NCBI RefSeq assembly: GCF_017488845.2
Contig: NZ_CP083371.1
Span: 558,001-622,000 of the forward strand
Reading direction: 5' to 3'
DNA: 64,000 bases
Source: Ensifer canadensis
Lineage (GTDB): Bacteria; Pseudomonadota; Alphaproteobacteria; Rhizobiales; Rhizobiaceae
This document shows, one piece after another, positions 47,339 through 56,369 of this stretch. The position numbers and the translations under genes are program-made. A model generated the notes under the pieces. The model was not told the DNA's origin and ran no database searches. It saw only the letters and a list, made by a program, of their open reading frames with translations. Every line of letters starts with the position of its first letter. Position 1 is the first letter of the stretch.

Positions 47339-48394
47339 ATGGCTGGCAACCGCAAGAACGAACTGCGCGCACTCTTTTCCGGAAACGTAGCGCCTGCGCC
47401 TGGCGCCGAACACAATGCGACGAGCTCCGCTGAAATAACGACGCTGACGCCTGCCGCACCTGCTGCCGATACGCCGCGTGCGGCCTCGGGCGCCATCAAG
47501 GCCATGGGCCTTTCGCTTGGCAGCATCACCCGCGAGGCAGAAGAGGCGCGATCGCTGCGCGAGGCGCTGCATCAGGGCGAGCGCGTTGTCGAACTTGATC
47601 CGGATCTGGTCGACGCCTCGTTCGTCGGCGACCGCCTGACCGATGGTGAGCTCGACGATCCGGACTTCCTGGCGCTTGGCGACAGCATCCGCGAAAACGG
47701 CCAGCAGTCGCCGATCCTCGTGCGCCCGCACCCGGAAAAGCAGGGCCGCTATCAAACTGCCTATGGCCACCGCCGGCTGAACGCCGTCCGCAGCCTCGGC
47801 ATCAAGGTCAAGGCCATCGTCCGGTCCTTGACCGACGACGAACTTGTATTGGCGCAGGGCAAGGAAAACGCCGAACGCCGCAACCTGTCTTTTATCGAGC
47901 GGGCGCTGTTTGCCTCGGCCCTGGCCGAGCGCGGCTTTGATCGAAAGGTGATCGGCGATGCGCTCGCCGTCCAGAAGAGCGAGCTGTCGCGGCTGATCCA
48001 GGTCGCCGAAAGCGTTCCGATGGCAATCGCACGGGCAATCGGTCCGGCGCCCAAGGTCGGTCGCGAACGCTGGATGGCGATCGGCGGCCTGCTTGAGGGC
48101 GAGCAGGCGCTGCAGAAGACGCAGGAAGAGATTGGTCTGAGGCGTTTCCTCGAGGCCGACAGCGACCAGCGCTTCCAGTTCGTCTTTGCGCGTCTGTCGC
48201 GTACCGAAAGGCAGGATCCGGCCAAACCCGAGGTTCTCACCGACGAGAACGGCCAGGCCTTTGCCAAGCTGAGACGAGACGGAAAGAGTGCACGGATCGA
48301 GTTTTCGGCCAATGTCAGCCCGGCGTTTGTCGATGAAGCGATCGAGCTTCTGGCCAGGCATCACGCGGCTTTCGTCGCTGCGCGCCGGAGCTGA
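47339..48394 (+). CDS. repB: RepB-like partition protein (ParB family)
   Basis: 351 residues: ParB/Srx nucleotide-binding domain with 'SIRENGQQSPILVRPHP' and 'YQTAYGHRRLNAVRSLG' (about 110-150), 'QGKENAERRNLSFIERALFAS', then HTH 'GDALAVQKSELSRLIQVAE' and the RepB C-terminal domain. The order repA-repB is as in repABC, but no repC initiator follows. The intergenic ctRNA region normally found before repC is not recognisable, and the next gene is an FtsK homologue. Confidence 0.9.
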   Translation: MAGNRKNELRALFSGNVAPAPGAEHNATSSAEITTLTPAAPAADTPRAASGAIKAMGLSLGSITREAEEARSLREALHQGERVVELDPDLVDASFVGDRLTDGELDDPDFLALGDSIRENGQQSPILVRPHPEKQGRYQTAYGHRRLNAVRSLGIKVKAIVRSLTDDELVLAQGKENAERRNLSFIERALFASALAERGFDRKVIGDALAVQKSELSRLIQVAESVPMAIARAIGPAPKVGRERWMAIGGLLEGEQALQKTQEEIGLRRFLEADSDQRFQFVFARLSRTERQDPAKPEVLTDENGQAFAKLRRDGKSARIEFSANVSPAFVDEAIELLARHHAAFVAARRS

Positions 48395-48431
48395 TCGCTC
48401 GGGAATGTGCCGAGCCTATGGCGGTCATTCT

Positions 48432-48462
48432 CGGGCCGGCGTGACAAGGTCACGCCGGCCCG
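48432..48462 (+). terminator. Perfect inverted repeat after repB
   Basis: 14-bp perfect arms cgggccggcgtgac / gtcacgccggcccg with a 3-nt loop, 37 nt downstream of the repB stop. The following bases (attcgtta) are only weakly T-rich. It most likely ends the repAB transcript; the position also resembles where repABC operons carry the repC-controlling hairpin. Confidence 0.65.
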
Positions 48463-48720
48463 ATTCGTTATGGTCCGTATCTCCGACCGAAGCGGTTGCC
48501 CCTGCTGCGCCGCGACGTGCCAAAATGACAATCCGGAAGAAATATTTTCGGCCAGGTTCTGCCAGCGACAGAATGGCGCGATGCCCTTGAGCGGGATGGG
48601 GATTGCGGCCGTTTCATCGGTCGTTTTGCCGGGTTGAACGGCGCGCCTGATGTCTTTCAAGCGGCCTTTGGAAGGGACTTGTTAACCTTCATTTTCTATC
48701 GCTTAGCAGGCCCCTCGGCG

Positions 48721-51675
48721 ATGTCTCTAGCTCTTCCAGGACCCATGCGTATTCCCAGGACAAACTTCTCTCAGGCAGCTTTGCATGATGCAAACCAGGC
48801 GGATTACTATGACGATCCGCAGGACGGTGCGTTGAGCGATATGCCCACCCATGACGTGGATCCAGTCGATCCCTACCAGTTGTATGAGGCGCCTGCCGCG
48901 CCTCGCAAACCAGCCAACCAGCAATCGGACGCGACGGCGCATGTCGGCCGCGCTGCCCGGCTCTATGGCCAGGGCACGGCCTATGCGCCGGCCCAGGTGA
49001 CGACGTCGACCGACGAGCCGCTGCCGACCCTGTCGGAGATCGCCGGCCACTACGGCGATTCAACGTGGGAGAGCCACTTCTTCCTGGCGCCGAACGTGCG
49101 GTTCACCCGCACGCCGGAACGGGAGTTTACCAAGCGCCGCGCGCCTTCGGACAGCGACAGCGATGTCGCATCTGAGGAACAGATTGCCTCAAGCGAAAAT
49201 GTCGTCGTCGCGGCAGAGCCCGTGGAAGCAGCGTCTGCGGCCATCGAAGCCGTCGCCCCCGTCGAATCGCCGGACATGGTCGATGTCGTTCCCGTGCCTA
49301 TGCCCGCACCCGTGCCTGAGCAGGCCCTGCCTTCCTACAGCCCCTCCGAGCTGCTGCGCGTTCTCACGAGCCAGCTGCCGCATTGGTCGTCGGCGCCAAA
49401 GGCAGGCGCGGCCAACCTGGCGCCCAACGCTACCGTTGCTGGCTCTGCAATCGGCCCGAGCCTGCCGGCCCAGTCCGCGAACGAGGCGCCTGTGGCGATC
49501 GCAATGCTGGCTGCACCCGTTGAACCGACGCAGATAGTCGAGCCAGCGGCGGCAGTAGAAGCCCCGGCCGACACGCGTCTGTCGTTTCTGTCGGACTTCG
49601 CCTTCTTCGAGTTTGGCCCCTCCACCCTGGATGACGGATCGGCTGAGGCAGCCACCGTGCAGCCGAAGCCTTTCGTCGACACAGCGGTGCCCGCTTCCTT
49701 CACGCCCGCCGCTGTCGTGTCGATGCCGGCACCGGCACCGGCAGCGGCCCTAATTCCTGTCAAGGCGGTCGAAATCAGGCGCATGCCGCCGACGGCGATC
49801 ACGTCGCTGTTCCGCGTTGTCGAATGCCGCCCGGCAGCTGAGGTGCCATCGGTGCCTGCCGCCGTTGTGCCCGCACTGGCAGAACCCGTATCGATCGACC
49901 CCGCGCGCGATGCGCCGGAGCCGATGATCGTGCCGTCGGAAATCGCATCCGTTCCACCTGTTGCGGTTGAACCGGCCGAGATCACATCGCTTATGGCCGA
50001 GGAAGAGCCTGTTCGCACCGTTGCGACAGTCTCAAAGGCGGCTATCACCATGCCCGCCCAGGTCTCGCGCGCACCTTCGCTTCTGCCGCCGATCGGCGCG
50101 ACCGAGCGTTTCGCGCACGCCGACGGCTATGAATTTCCGGCCGAAGACCTGTTGCAGGAACCGCCGGAAGGCCGCGGCTTCTTCATGTCGCAGGAGCAGC
50201 TCGAACAGAATGCCGGGCTGCTCGAAAGCGTGCTCGAAGATTTCGGCGTGCGTGGCGAGATCATCCATGTCCGGCCAGGGCCGGTTGTTACGCTTTACGA
50301 ATTTGAACCGGCGCCCGGCGTCAAATCCTCGCGGGTGATCAACCTGGCCGACGACATCGCCCGCTCGATGTCGGCACTATCAGCCCGTGTCGCTGTTGTG
50401 CCCGGCCGCAACGTCATCGGCATCGAACTGCCGAATGCGACGCGCGAGACGGTCTATTTCCGCGAGCTGATCGAATCCGTCGATTTCCGCAAGACGAACT
50501 GCAAGCTGGCGCTTTGCCTCGGCAAGACGATCGGTGGCGAGCCCGTCATCGCCGAACTGGCCAAGATGCCGCATCTGCTCGTTGCCGGCACCACCGGTTC
50601 GGGCAAGTCGGTGGCGATCAATACCATGATCCTGTCGCTGCTCTATCGGTTGAAGCCGGAAGAGTGCCGCCTGATCATGGTCGATCCGAAGATGCTCGAA
50701 CTCTCCGTCTATGACGGCATCCCGCATCTGCTGACCCCCGTCGTCACCGATCCGAAGAAGGCCGTCATGGCGCTGAAATGGGCGGTGCGCGAGATGGAGG
50801 ACCGCTATCGCAAGATGTCGCGCCTCGGCGTTCGCAATATCGACGGCTATAACCAGCGTGCTGCCGCTGCCCGCGAAAAGGGCGAGCCGGTGATGTGCAC
50901 GGTCCAGGCCGGCTTCGAGAAGGGCACCGGCGAGGCGCTGTTCGAGCAGCAGGAAATGGATCTGGCGCCGATGCCCTATATCGTCGTCATCGTCGACGAG
51001 ATGGCCGACCTGATGATGGTCGCCGGCAAGGAGATCGAAGGTGCTATCCAGCGGCTGGCGCAGATGGCGCGTGCTGCCGGTATCCACCTGATCATGGCGA
51101 CGCAGCGCCCCTCGGTCGACGTCATCACCGGCACGATCAAGGCCAACTTCCCGACCCGTATCTCCTTCCAGGTGACGTCGAAGATCGACAGCCGCACCAT
51201 CCTTGGCGAACAGGGGGCCGAACAGCTGCTCGGCCAGGGCGACATGCTGCACATGCAGGGCGGCGGGCGGATCGCCCGTGTCCACGGACCGTTCGTTTCG
51301 GACCAGGAAGTGGAGCACGTCGTCGCCCACCTGAAGACGCAAGGCAGGCCCGAATACCTCGAGACCGTTACCGCGGACGAAGAGGAAGAGGAGCCCGCGG
51401 AAGAGCAGGGCGCTGTCTTCGACAAGACGGCGATGGCCTCGGAGGACGGCAACGAACTCTACGACCAGGCCGTCAAGGTGGTGCTGCGCGACAAGAAGTG
51501 CTCGACCTCCTACATCCAGCGCCGGCTGGGTATCGGCTATAATCGTGCGGCTTCGCTCGTCGAGCGCATGGAGAAGGAGGGCCTTGTCGGCGCTGCCAAC
51601 CATGTCGGCAAGCGTGAGATCATCCATGGCAATCGTGACCATGCGATTGCGCCTGATAACGACGACATGGATTGA
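48721..51675 (+). CDS. ftsK: FtsK/SpoIIIE-type DNA translocase lacking the N-terminal membrane domain
   Basis: 984 residues from the ATG at 48721 (a TTG at 48634 would add 29). No transmembrane segment precedes a Pro/Ala/Val-rich linker that runs to about residue 450. The motor follows: '[31 protein letters not shown]' alpha-domain region, Walker [10 protein letters not shown] (about 622-630) and '[11 protein letters not shown]'. The C-terminal gamma winged helix ('[28 protein letters not shown]') is complete, so KOPS reading should be intact. A soluble FtsK paralogue next to repAB may assist terminus or dimer resolution of this replicon; that role is inferred. Confidence 0.9.
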   Translation: MSLALPGPMRIPRTNFSQAALHDANQADYYDDPQDGALSDMPTHDVDPVDPYQLYEAPAAPRKPANQQSDATAHVGRAARLYGQGTAYAPAQVTTSTDEPLPTLSEIAGHYGDSTWESHFFLAPNVRFTRTPEREFTKRRAPSDSDSDVASEEQIASSENVVVAAEPVEAASAAIEAVAPVESPDMVDVVPVPMPAPVPEQALPSYSPSELLRVLTSQLPHWSSAPKAGAANLAPNATVAGSAIGPSLPAQSANEAPVAIAMLAAPVEPTQIVEPAAAVEAPADTRLSFLSDFAFFEFGPSTLDDGSAEAATVQPKPFVDTAVPASFTPAAVVSMPAPAPAAALIPVKAVEIRRMPPTAITSLFRVVECRPAAEVPSVPAAVVPALAEPVSIDPARDAPEPMIVPSEIASVPPVAVEPAEITSLMAEEEPVRTVATVSKAAITMPAQVSRAPSLLPPIGATERFAHADGYEFPAEDLLQEPPEGRGFFMSQEQLEQNAGLLESVLEDFGVRGEIIHVRPGPVVTLYEFEPAPGVKSSRVINLADDIARSMSALSARVAVVPGRNVIGIELPNATRETVYFRELIESVDFRKTNCKLALCLGKTIGGEPVIAELAKMPHLLVAGTTGSGKSVAINTMILSLLYRLKPEECRLIMVDPKMLELSVYDGIPHLLTPVVTDPKKAVMALKWAVREMEDRYRKMSRLGVRNIDGYNQRAAAAREKGEPVMCTVQAGFEKGTGEALFEQQEMDLAPMPYIVVIVDEMADLMMVAGKEIEGAIQRLAQMARAAGIHLIMATQRPSVDVITGTIKANFPTRISFQVTSKIDSRTILGEQGAEQLLGQGDMLHMQGGGRIARVHGPFVSDQEVEHVVAHLKTQGRPEYLETVTADEEEEEPAEEQGAVFDKTAMASEDGNELYDQAVKVVLRDKKCSTSYIQRRLGIGYNRAASLVERMEKEGLVGAANHVGKREIIHGNRDHAIAPDNDDMD

Positions 51676-51738
51676 GAAGGCGCCCGCACGGCGCAGTGTG
51701 ATGTGCCGTGCGTCTCTACTCTGAATATCGATGAAGAA

Positions 51739-51770
51739 GGCCGCGAAGGGAATGCTTCGCGGCCATTTTT
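51739..51770 (+). terminator. Intrinsic terminator after ftsK
   Basis: Perfect 10-bp arms ggccgcgaag / cttcgcggcc, 6-nt loop, then attttt. Located 64 nt after the stop codon. Confidence 0.85.
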
Positions 51771-52029
51771 CATTCGTGGGATTTTACCTGGCTGCAAAGG
51801 TCTACTGCCGGTTCCCTTAAATCCTATTCGATTTAAGGACAAAACATGCAGCCATTCAAAGTGCTACAGCGACCTTTGCGCGTCCAATGAGACGCGCGGC
51901 GCTGTAGTCTTCGGCGGGTGTTGATCCGCAAGTCCTTTGGGTTCCGCTCCGGCGCAAAGCACACCTTCCTGACCCATTAGGCAGTCTTGGTAGTAATTTC
52001 TTTGACGTCAACTTCTCCCCATATGATAA

Positions 52030-52064
52030 TAAAAACGTTTTTATTTTTCTTGAAAACGTTTTTA
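52030..52064. promoter_or_regulatory. Tandem LacI-family operators upstream of the LacI gene
   Basis: Perfect palindrome taaaaacgttttta (52030-52043) and near-copy tgaaaacgttttta (52051-52064), 21 bp centre to centre, that is two helical turns. The AAACG|CGTTT-like core is typical of LacI/PurR-type regulators. A very similar pair occurs at 59523-59556. Autoregulation by the 52114 product is likely. Confidence 0.7.
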
Positions 52065-52113
52065 TTGACTGTTACGCATATGTTCAGAGTGAGCCAACGG
52101 CCTGGGAGGGTGC

Positions 52114-53178
52114 ATGGCGGCTATGCACAGAACCCGGCGTACACCGGTGCCGACGATCAAGACACTGGCCGAGATCACCGGCTATTCCATCGCGACGATC
52201 TCGAAAGCGCTCAGGGATTCGCCCGTCGTTGCGCCTGTTACCCGCGATCTCATCTTCAAGGCGGCGCGCGAAGTCGGCTATCAGGCCAATGCGCGCGGCA
52301 TGGCGCTTCGCACCGGAAAGAGCTTTCAGGCGGCAGTGCTGATGCCGGTTACCGCGGCACGCGATTACGAGTGGGACGGCGTCGAATATACCCAGATTTT
52401 GAGCGGCGTCAGCCAGGCGCTGGATGGTACGGACTACCGCATGTCCGTGCATGTCATCCGCGATGCTGCCGACGGCGCGGAAACGGCGCGCCGCATCGTC
52501 GATCAGGGTCTGGCCGACGGCTTGATCTTTTCCGGCATTCTTGCCGACGACCCGCGCATCGATCTGCTGGTCGACCACCATTTCCCATTTGTCTCGATGG
52601 GGCGTTGCCGCAAGGATCTGGATTACGCCCATGTCGATATCGACAACGAGTGGGCAGCCCACGCTGCCACCGCCCGCTTGCTTGCCGGCGGCCATCGCCG
52701 CATCGCGCTCGTCAACCCGGAGCGTCGGCTCTCCTATGCGTTGGACAGGCTGGACGGGTTTGCCCGCGCCTTCCGCGAAGCCGGCGTTACCGCCTCTGCC
52801 GATCTCGTTGTCGAAGGCGATCTTTCGACCCATTTTGGCCGGCAGAGCGTGATCGACCTTTTGCAGGTGGCGGAGCCGCCGACTGCCTTCGTCTGCATCA
52901 ACGAATCGACGACGCTCGGCGTCCTTTCCGGTCTCGGCAGTCTCGGGCGGCAGGTTGGCGTCGATGTCGACGTGATCGCCTATGACGACATCAACGTCAG
53001 CGCCTATTTCACGCCGCCGATCACCACCTTCTATCAACCGATCGAGGTCCTCGGACGGACGCTCGGGCAGTTCCTGCTGAAGCGCATGGAGGGTGAGGAC
53101 CCGAAGGCGCTCCGGCAGGTCTTCAGGCCAACCCTGATCGAAAGGCAGCCGGACAATCTCGGCGGCAGGCTGGCATGA
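52114..53178 (+). CDS. LacI-family transcriptional regulator
   Basis: 354 residues: N-terminal LacI HTH (about 13-62; 'PTIKTLAEITGYSIATISKAL' then hinge 'ANARGMALRTGKS') and a periplasmic-binding-like effector domain ('GRCRKDLDYAHVDIDNEWAA', 'GGHRRIALVNPE', 'VIAYDDINVSAYFTPPITT'). ATG 52114 follows gggagggtgc. It overlaps the next gene's upstream region only slightly and is probably first in the 52114-59419 operon. AAACGTTT operators before this gene and before 59622 suggest it controls both. Confidence 0.9.
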   Translation: MAAMHRTRRTPVPTIKTLAEITGYSIATISKALRDSPVVAPVTRDLIFKAAREVGYQANARGMALRTGKSFQAAVLMPVTAARDYEWDGVEYTQILSGVSQALDGTDYRMSVHVIRDAADGAETARRIVDQGLADGLIFSGILADDPRIDLLVDHHFPFVSMGRCRKDLDYAHVDIDNEWAAHAATARLLAGGHRRIALVNPERRLSYALDRLDGFARAFREAGVTASADLVVEGDLSTHFGRQSVIDLLQVAEPPTAFVCINESTTLGVLSGLGSLGRQVGVDVDVIAYDDINVSAYFTPPITTFYQPIEVLGRTLGQFLLKRMEGEDPKALRQVFRPTLIERQPDNLGGRLA

Positions 53179-53204
53179 ACATTCATCATCCAAGGAGGAG
53201 AACC

Positions 53205-53951
53205 ATGAAAAAACTGATTATTGCCCTGACATTTGCGGCTCTTTCCGCAAGTGTGTCCCACGCTGCCGATCTCGGCGGAAAATTGCTCAAGGTTGGATCC
53301 GACACCACCTCGCCGCCGATGGAAAGCGTCGATCCGGCCAGCGGCCAGATCGTTGGCTTCGACGTCGATGTGGTCAATGCGGTCTGTGCCAAGATCAACT
53401 GCCAGGCCGAGTTCATCACCACCGGTTGGGACGGCATCTTTGCCGCACTCGATCAGGGCAATTTCGATCTCGTCGCCTCCGGCGTCTCGATCACCGATGA
53501 ACGCAAGAAGGCGATGGACTTCTCCGACCCCTATATCGTCAACAGCCAGGCGGTGCTGATGCGCGTTGAAGACCAGGACATCACGCTCGATCGCTTCAAG
53601 GAGGCCGGCAGAAAGCTCTCCGCCCAGGCCAATACCACCGACGCTCAGGTTGCCGAAGGTGTGGTCGGTAAGGAGAACGTTGCCGCCTATGACACCTTCA
53701 GCGCCGCCATCATCGCGCTCAAGAACAAGGACGTCGACGGCGTCGTCATCAATGGCGCGAATGCGGCGGCTTACGAGCGCGAATTTGCCGGCGAACTGGT
53801 GGTGGCGATCAAGGATCTGGAATCCGATCCGCTCGGCCTCGTCTTCCGCAAGGGCGACGAGAATGTCGCGGCCTTCAACGAGGGCCTGAAGATGATCAAG
53901 GACGATGGCACGCTCGACCAGCTGGTTAACAAATACTGGGGCCTGAAATAA
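53205..53951 (+). CDS. Amino-acid-type ABC transporter substrate-binding protein (family 3)
   Basis: 248 residues: signal peptide (LIIALTFAALSASVSHA), then 'VGSDTTSPPMESVDPASGQIVGFDVDVVNAVCAKI' and 'DLVASGVSITDERKKAMDFSDPY', the HisJ/GlnH-type signature. ATG 53205 follows aaggaggagaacc. The binding residues include the usual Asp/Arg of alpha-amino-acid binders only in part, so the ligand may be an amino acid derivative. A hairpin follows, then the permease gene. Confidence 0.9.
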   Translation: MKKLIIALTFAALSASVSHAADLGGKLLKVGSDTTSPPMESVDPASGQIVGFDVDVVNAVCAKINCQAEFITTGWDGIFAALDQGNFDLVASGVSITDERKKAMDFSDPYIVNSQAVLMRVEDQDITLDRFKEAGRKLSAQANTTDAQVAEGVVGKENVAAYDTFSAAIIALKNKDVDGVVINGANAAAYEREFAGELVVAIKDLESDPLGLVFRKGDENVAAFNEGLKMIKDDGTLDQLVNKYWGLK

Positions 53952-53965
53952 GCCTTCCGCAATTT

Positions 53966-53995
53966 CCCCGGAGCGCCGAGGCGGCCGCTCCGGGG
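53966..53995 (+). other. Stem-loop after the amino-acid binding-protein gene
   Basis: Perfect 10-bp arms ccccggagcg / cgctccgggg around a 10-nt loop, 14 nt after the stop. A short cctttt run follows at 54001-54006, so it may terminate part of the transcripts before the permease. Confidence 0.65.
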
Positions 53996-54031
53996 GCTAG
54001 CCTTTTCAACAGCAATACCCCGGAGGAATGA

Positions 54032-55687
54032 ATGTCGTTCCTGAGAAGCGTGCGTCCGAGCAATCTCATCATCCTGACCGCGCTGCCCTTCATCATCTAT
54101 CTTTTCGTATCCTCCGGAGACTACCAGCGGTCGCTTCGCGCCATTCTCGGCGTCGAGAACGGCTCGTCTGCCTTCGTGCCCGGCTTTCTCGCGCTGGCGA
54201 TCGCTTTTTCGGCGGGCCTTTGCGTGCTCCTGTTCTCGCGGGCCAAGGCGAGCCGTCCGAAGTGGGCGGTGGCCGCGGCCATACTGAACCTCGGCGCCGC
54301 CGTCGTCCTGCCGCTCGGGCATAACATTCACCCCTTCATCGCCTCGGTCGTGGCAAACGGCGTCGATGCGTTCAAATCGGACCTGATCGTCAAGGGCGTG
54401 ACGCCGCGCCAATTGACAGAGGCCGCCGATCTCTGGCTTCGTGGTGTCGAGTCCTGGCTGTTCCCGGGATATCTGGTGTCGAGCACCCTCGGTCTCGGGC
54501 TGTTTTTTGCAGGCGCACGTGGCGGCGAGCCTCTGGACAGTCCGTTCAGACGTGTCGGGCGCTGGATCCTCGGCGTCGTCAACGGCGCCGGGCTGGTTTT
54601 CGTTCTCTTCTTCGCGCACATCGCCTTTGCGGCGGGGGTGGCGACCACCATTCGCGCCGCGATTGCCGCCTACATCCTGGCGGCAGTGCTTGGTCTCGTC
54701 TGGGTCGGCCTCCTGCAATTGCGCTCGACGGTGCGCACCAGCCTCTATTTTGCGGTCGCGACCCTGGTTCTGGCGCTCGTCGCCGCCTGGTTCCTGCTGC
54801 AGCCGCGTGACACCTACGTGCTTGCCGGTTCGCTCGAGGGCAAGGTCGGCATCGTCACCAACACGCCGGCGGGTCTGATCGGTGCGGTGCGGTTCGGCCA
54901 GTATGACGGCGCGCCGCAGACGGAAACGCCGGTTCGCACCTTTGTCGGCCCGACCGAAGCACTCGCTTCCATGGCCAAGAACGAAGGGGTCAGCGCCGCC
55001 CTGCTGCCGGCCGCCTCGGCGCCTGCCGATCTGCCGGTGCTCTGGAAGACCCAAGCGCTCAACGACCGCGATCGCGCAACCGGCATTACGGTTGCGGTGC
55101 TGGCGATTATCCTCGGGCTTCTGACCTTCGGCGGCTACCTGCACCAGCGCCACCCGCTGGCGGTCGGCTCCGAATTCATCGTCGATACCATTCGCGGCAT
55201 TCCGATGCTGGTCATCGTGCTCTATGTCGGGTTGCCGCTCAGCGGCGCGTTGAAGGACGCGACGCAAGGCGTGCTCGACCCACCCAATCTGGTGCGCGGC
55301 ATCGTCGCCATGGCGCTTGCCTATTCGGCCTACCTCGCGGAAATCTTCCGTTCCGGCATCAACGCCATACCGGTCGGCCAGGTCGAGGCGGCGCGCAGCA
55401 TCGGCCTCAATCGCTGGCAGACAGCGCGCCTCGTCATCCTGCCGCAGGCCTTCAGGATCATCATTCCGCCGCTCGGCAACGAACTGATCGCGATCCTCAA
55501 AGACACCTCGCTGCTGTCGATCCTGTCGATCCGCGACATCACCCAGCGCATGCGCGAGTTCCAGTCGGCAAGCTTCCTGCCTTTCGCGCCCTATAACTCC
55601 GCCGCGATCTTCTACATCTTCCTGACGCTTGCTGCAGCCAGCCTCGTGAACATGGTCGAGAGAAAATATGACATCAAGCATCGATAA
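54032..55687 (+). CDS. Unusual amino-acid ABC permease with an extra N-terminal membrane region and internal soluble domain
   Basis: 551 residues, about twice the size of HisM/HisQ-type permeases. Residues 1-255 contain about six hydrophobic segments with no EAA loop. Residues about 258-345 are a soluble, alpha/beta-looking segment ('GKVGIVTNTPAGLIGAVRFG', 'GPTEALASMAKNEGVSAALLPAA') reminiscent of half a family-3 binding domain. Residues 350-551 are a standard permease with the EAA loop 'EAARSIGLNRWQTARLVILP'. No ATPase gene accompanies it in this operon. It overlaps the SDR gene by 20 nt. Confidence 0.82.
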   Translation: MSFLRSVRPSNLIILTALPFIIYLFVSSGDYQRSLRAILGVENGSSAFVPGFLALAIAFSAGLCVLLFSRAKASRPKWAVAAAILNLGAAVVLPLGHNIHPFIASVVANGVDAFKSDLIVKGVTPRQLTEAADLWLRGVESWLFPGYLVSSTLGLGLFFAGARGGEPLDSPFRRVGRWILGVVNGAGLVFVLFFAHIAFAAGVATTIRAAIAAYILAAVLGLVWVGLLQLRSTVRTSLYFAVATLVLALVAAWFLLQPRDTYVLAGSLEGKVGIVTNTPAGLIGAVRFGQYDGAPQTETPVRTFVGPTEALASMAKNEGVSAALLPAASAPADLPVLWKTQALNDRDRATGITVAVLAIILGLLTFGGYLHQRHPLAVGSEFIVDTIRGIPMLVIVLYVGLPLSGALKDATQGVLDPPNLVRGIVAMALAYSAYLAEIFRSGINAIPVGQVEAARSIGLNRWQTARLVILPQAFRIIIPPLGNELIAILKDTSLLSILSIRDITQRMREFQSASFLPFAPYNSAAIFYIFLTLAAASLVNMVERKYDIKHR

Positions 55688-56369
55688 AACGGAGGTACGA
55701 CGCACCGTGCTGATCACCGGTGCCTCGCGAGGTCTCGGGCGCGAGCTCGCGGCACTCTATGCGGCCGACGGCTGGCGGGTCATTGCCTGCGTCCGAGGGG
55801 AAGCGTCTTTCGAAGGTGCCATTGAAGCGCAATCGCTTGATGTCTCCGACCCCGCTTCGATCATGGCCCTTGGCAGAGCGCTCGAAGGTGTGGCCATCGA
55901 CGTTCTGATCAACAATGCCGGCATCCGCGGCGACACGGGTGGGCTTGCGACGCTGGACAGCGATGATTTCCTCGAGGTGATGCGCGTCAACGCGCTCGCA
56001 CCTTTGCTCCTGGCACGTGCGCTGCATGCGAACCTTCTGGCCGGTGAACGCTGTGTTATCGCCAACATCAGCAGTCGTGCCGGCTCGCTTGCCGAAGGCA
56101 CGCTGGACGATGATGACGGCGACTATGCCTATCGCTGCTCGAAGGCGGCGTTGAACATGGCGACGGTGAAGCTGGCACAGGATTTTCGCAAGGACGGCAT
56201 CACCGTCCTGTCGCTGCATCCCGGCTGGGTCAGGACCGACATGGGTGGCGGCGAGGCAAATGTTCCGGTGGCAACAAGTGCCGCTGGGCTGAAAGCGATT
56301 ATCGACGAAGCGGACATGGCCGACAGCGGCAGCTTCTGCAGCTACGACGGACGACGGATTTCATGGTGA
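55668..56369 (+). CDS. SDR-family oxidoreductase
   Basis: 233 residues: TGASRGLG near the N-terminus, NNAG, 'NISSRAGS', Tyr-x3-Lys as 'YAYRCSKAALNM', and a C-terminal 'HPGWVRTDMGG' as in the carbonyl reductase-like sniffer group. It lies between the permease (20-nt overlap) and the large fusion gene (ATG inside its stop), so it is part of the same pathway. It may oxidise or reduce an aldehyde made by the downstream lyase; substrate unknown. Confidence 0.85.
   Translation: MTSSIDKTEVRRTVLITGASRGLGRELAALYAADGWRVIACVRGEASFEGAIEAQSLDVSDPASIMALGRALEGVAIDVLINNAGIRGDTGGLATLDSDDFLEVMRVNALAPLLLARALHANLLAGERCVIANISSRAGSLAEGTLDDDDGDYAYRCSKAALNMATVKLAQDFRKDGITVLSLHPGWVRTDMGGGEANVPVATSAAGLKAIIDEADMADSGSFCSYDGRRISW

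Larger units (their letters stand above)
51676..52113. other. Intergenic region with terminator and LacI-type operators
   Basis: 438 bp. It contains the ftsK terminator (51739-51770) and tandem AAACGTTT operators (52030-52064) before the LacI gene. The middle part, about 51790-52010, shows no recognisable feature. Confidence 0.6.

Noticed and set aside
48395..48720. repC or a repE-like antisense RNA after repB
   Set aside because: The gap is too short for repC. Apart from the 14-bp inverted repeat, no promoter or antisense-RNA layout could be recognised.
45803..48720. parS centromere sites (GTTnnnnGCnnnnAAC-type palindromes) around repAB
   Set aside because: No clear match found by reading; a systematic search would be needed.
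53771..55717. A 648-codon minus-strand frame
   Set aside because: Antisense to the permease gene; the translation is rich in Arg/Asp/Gln with no domain, typical of a shadow frame.
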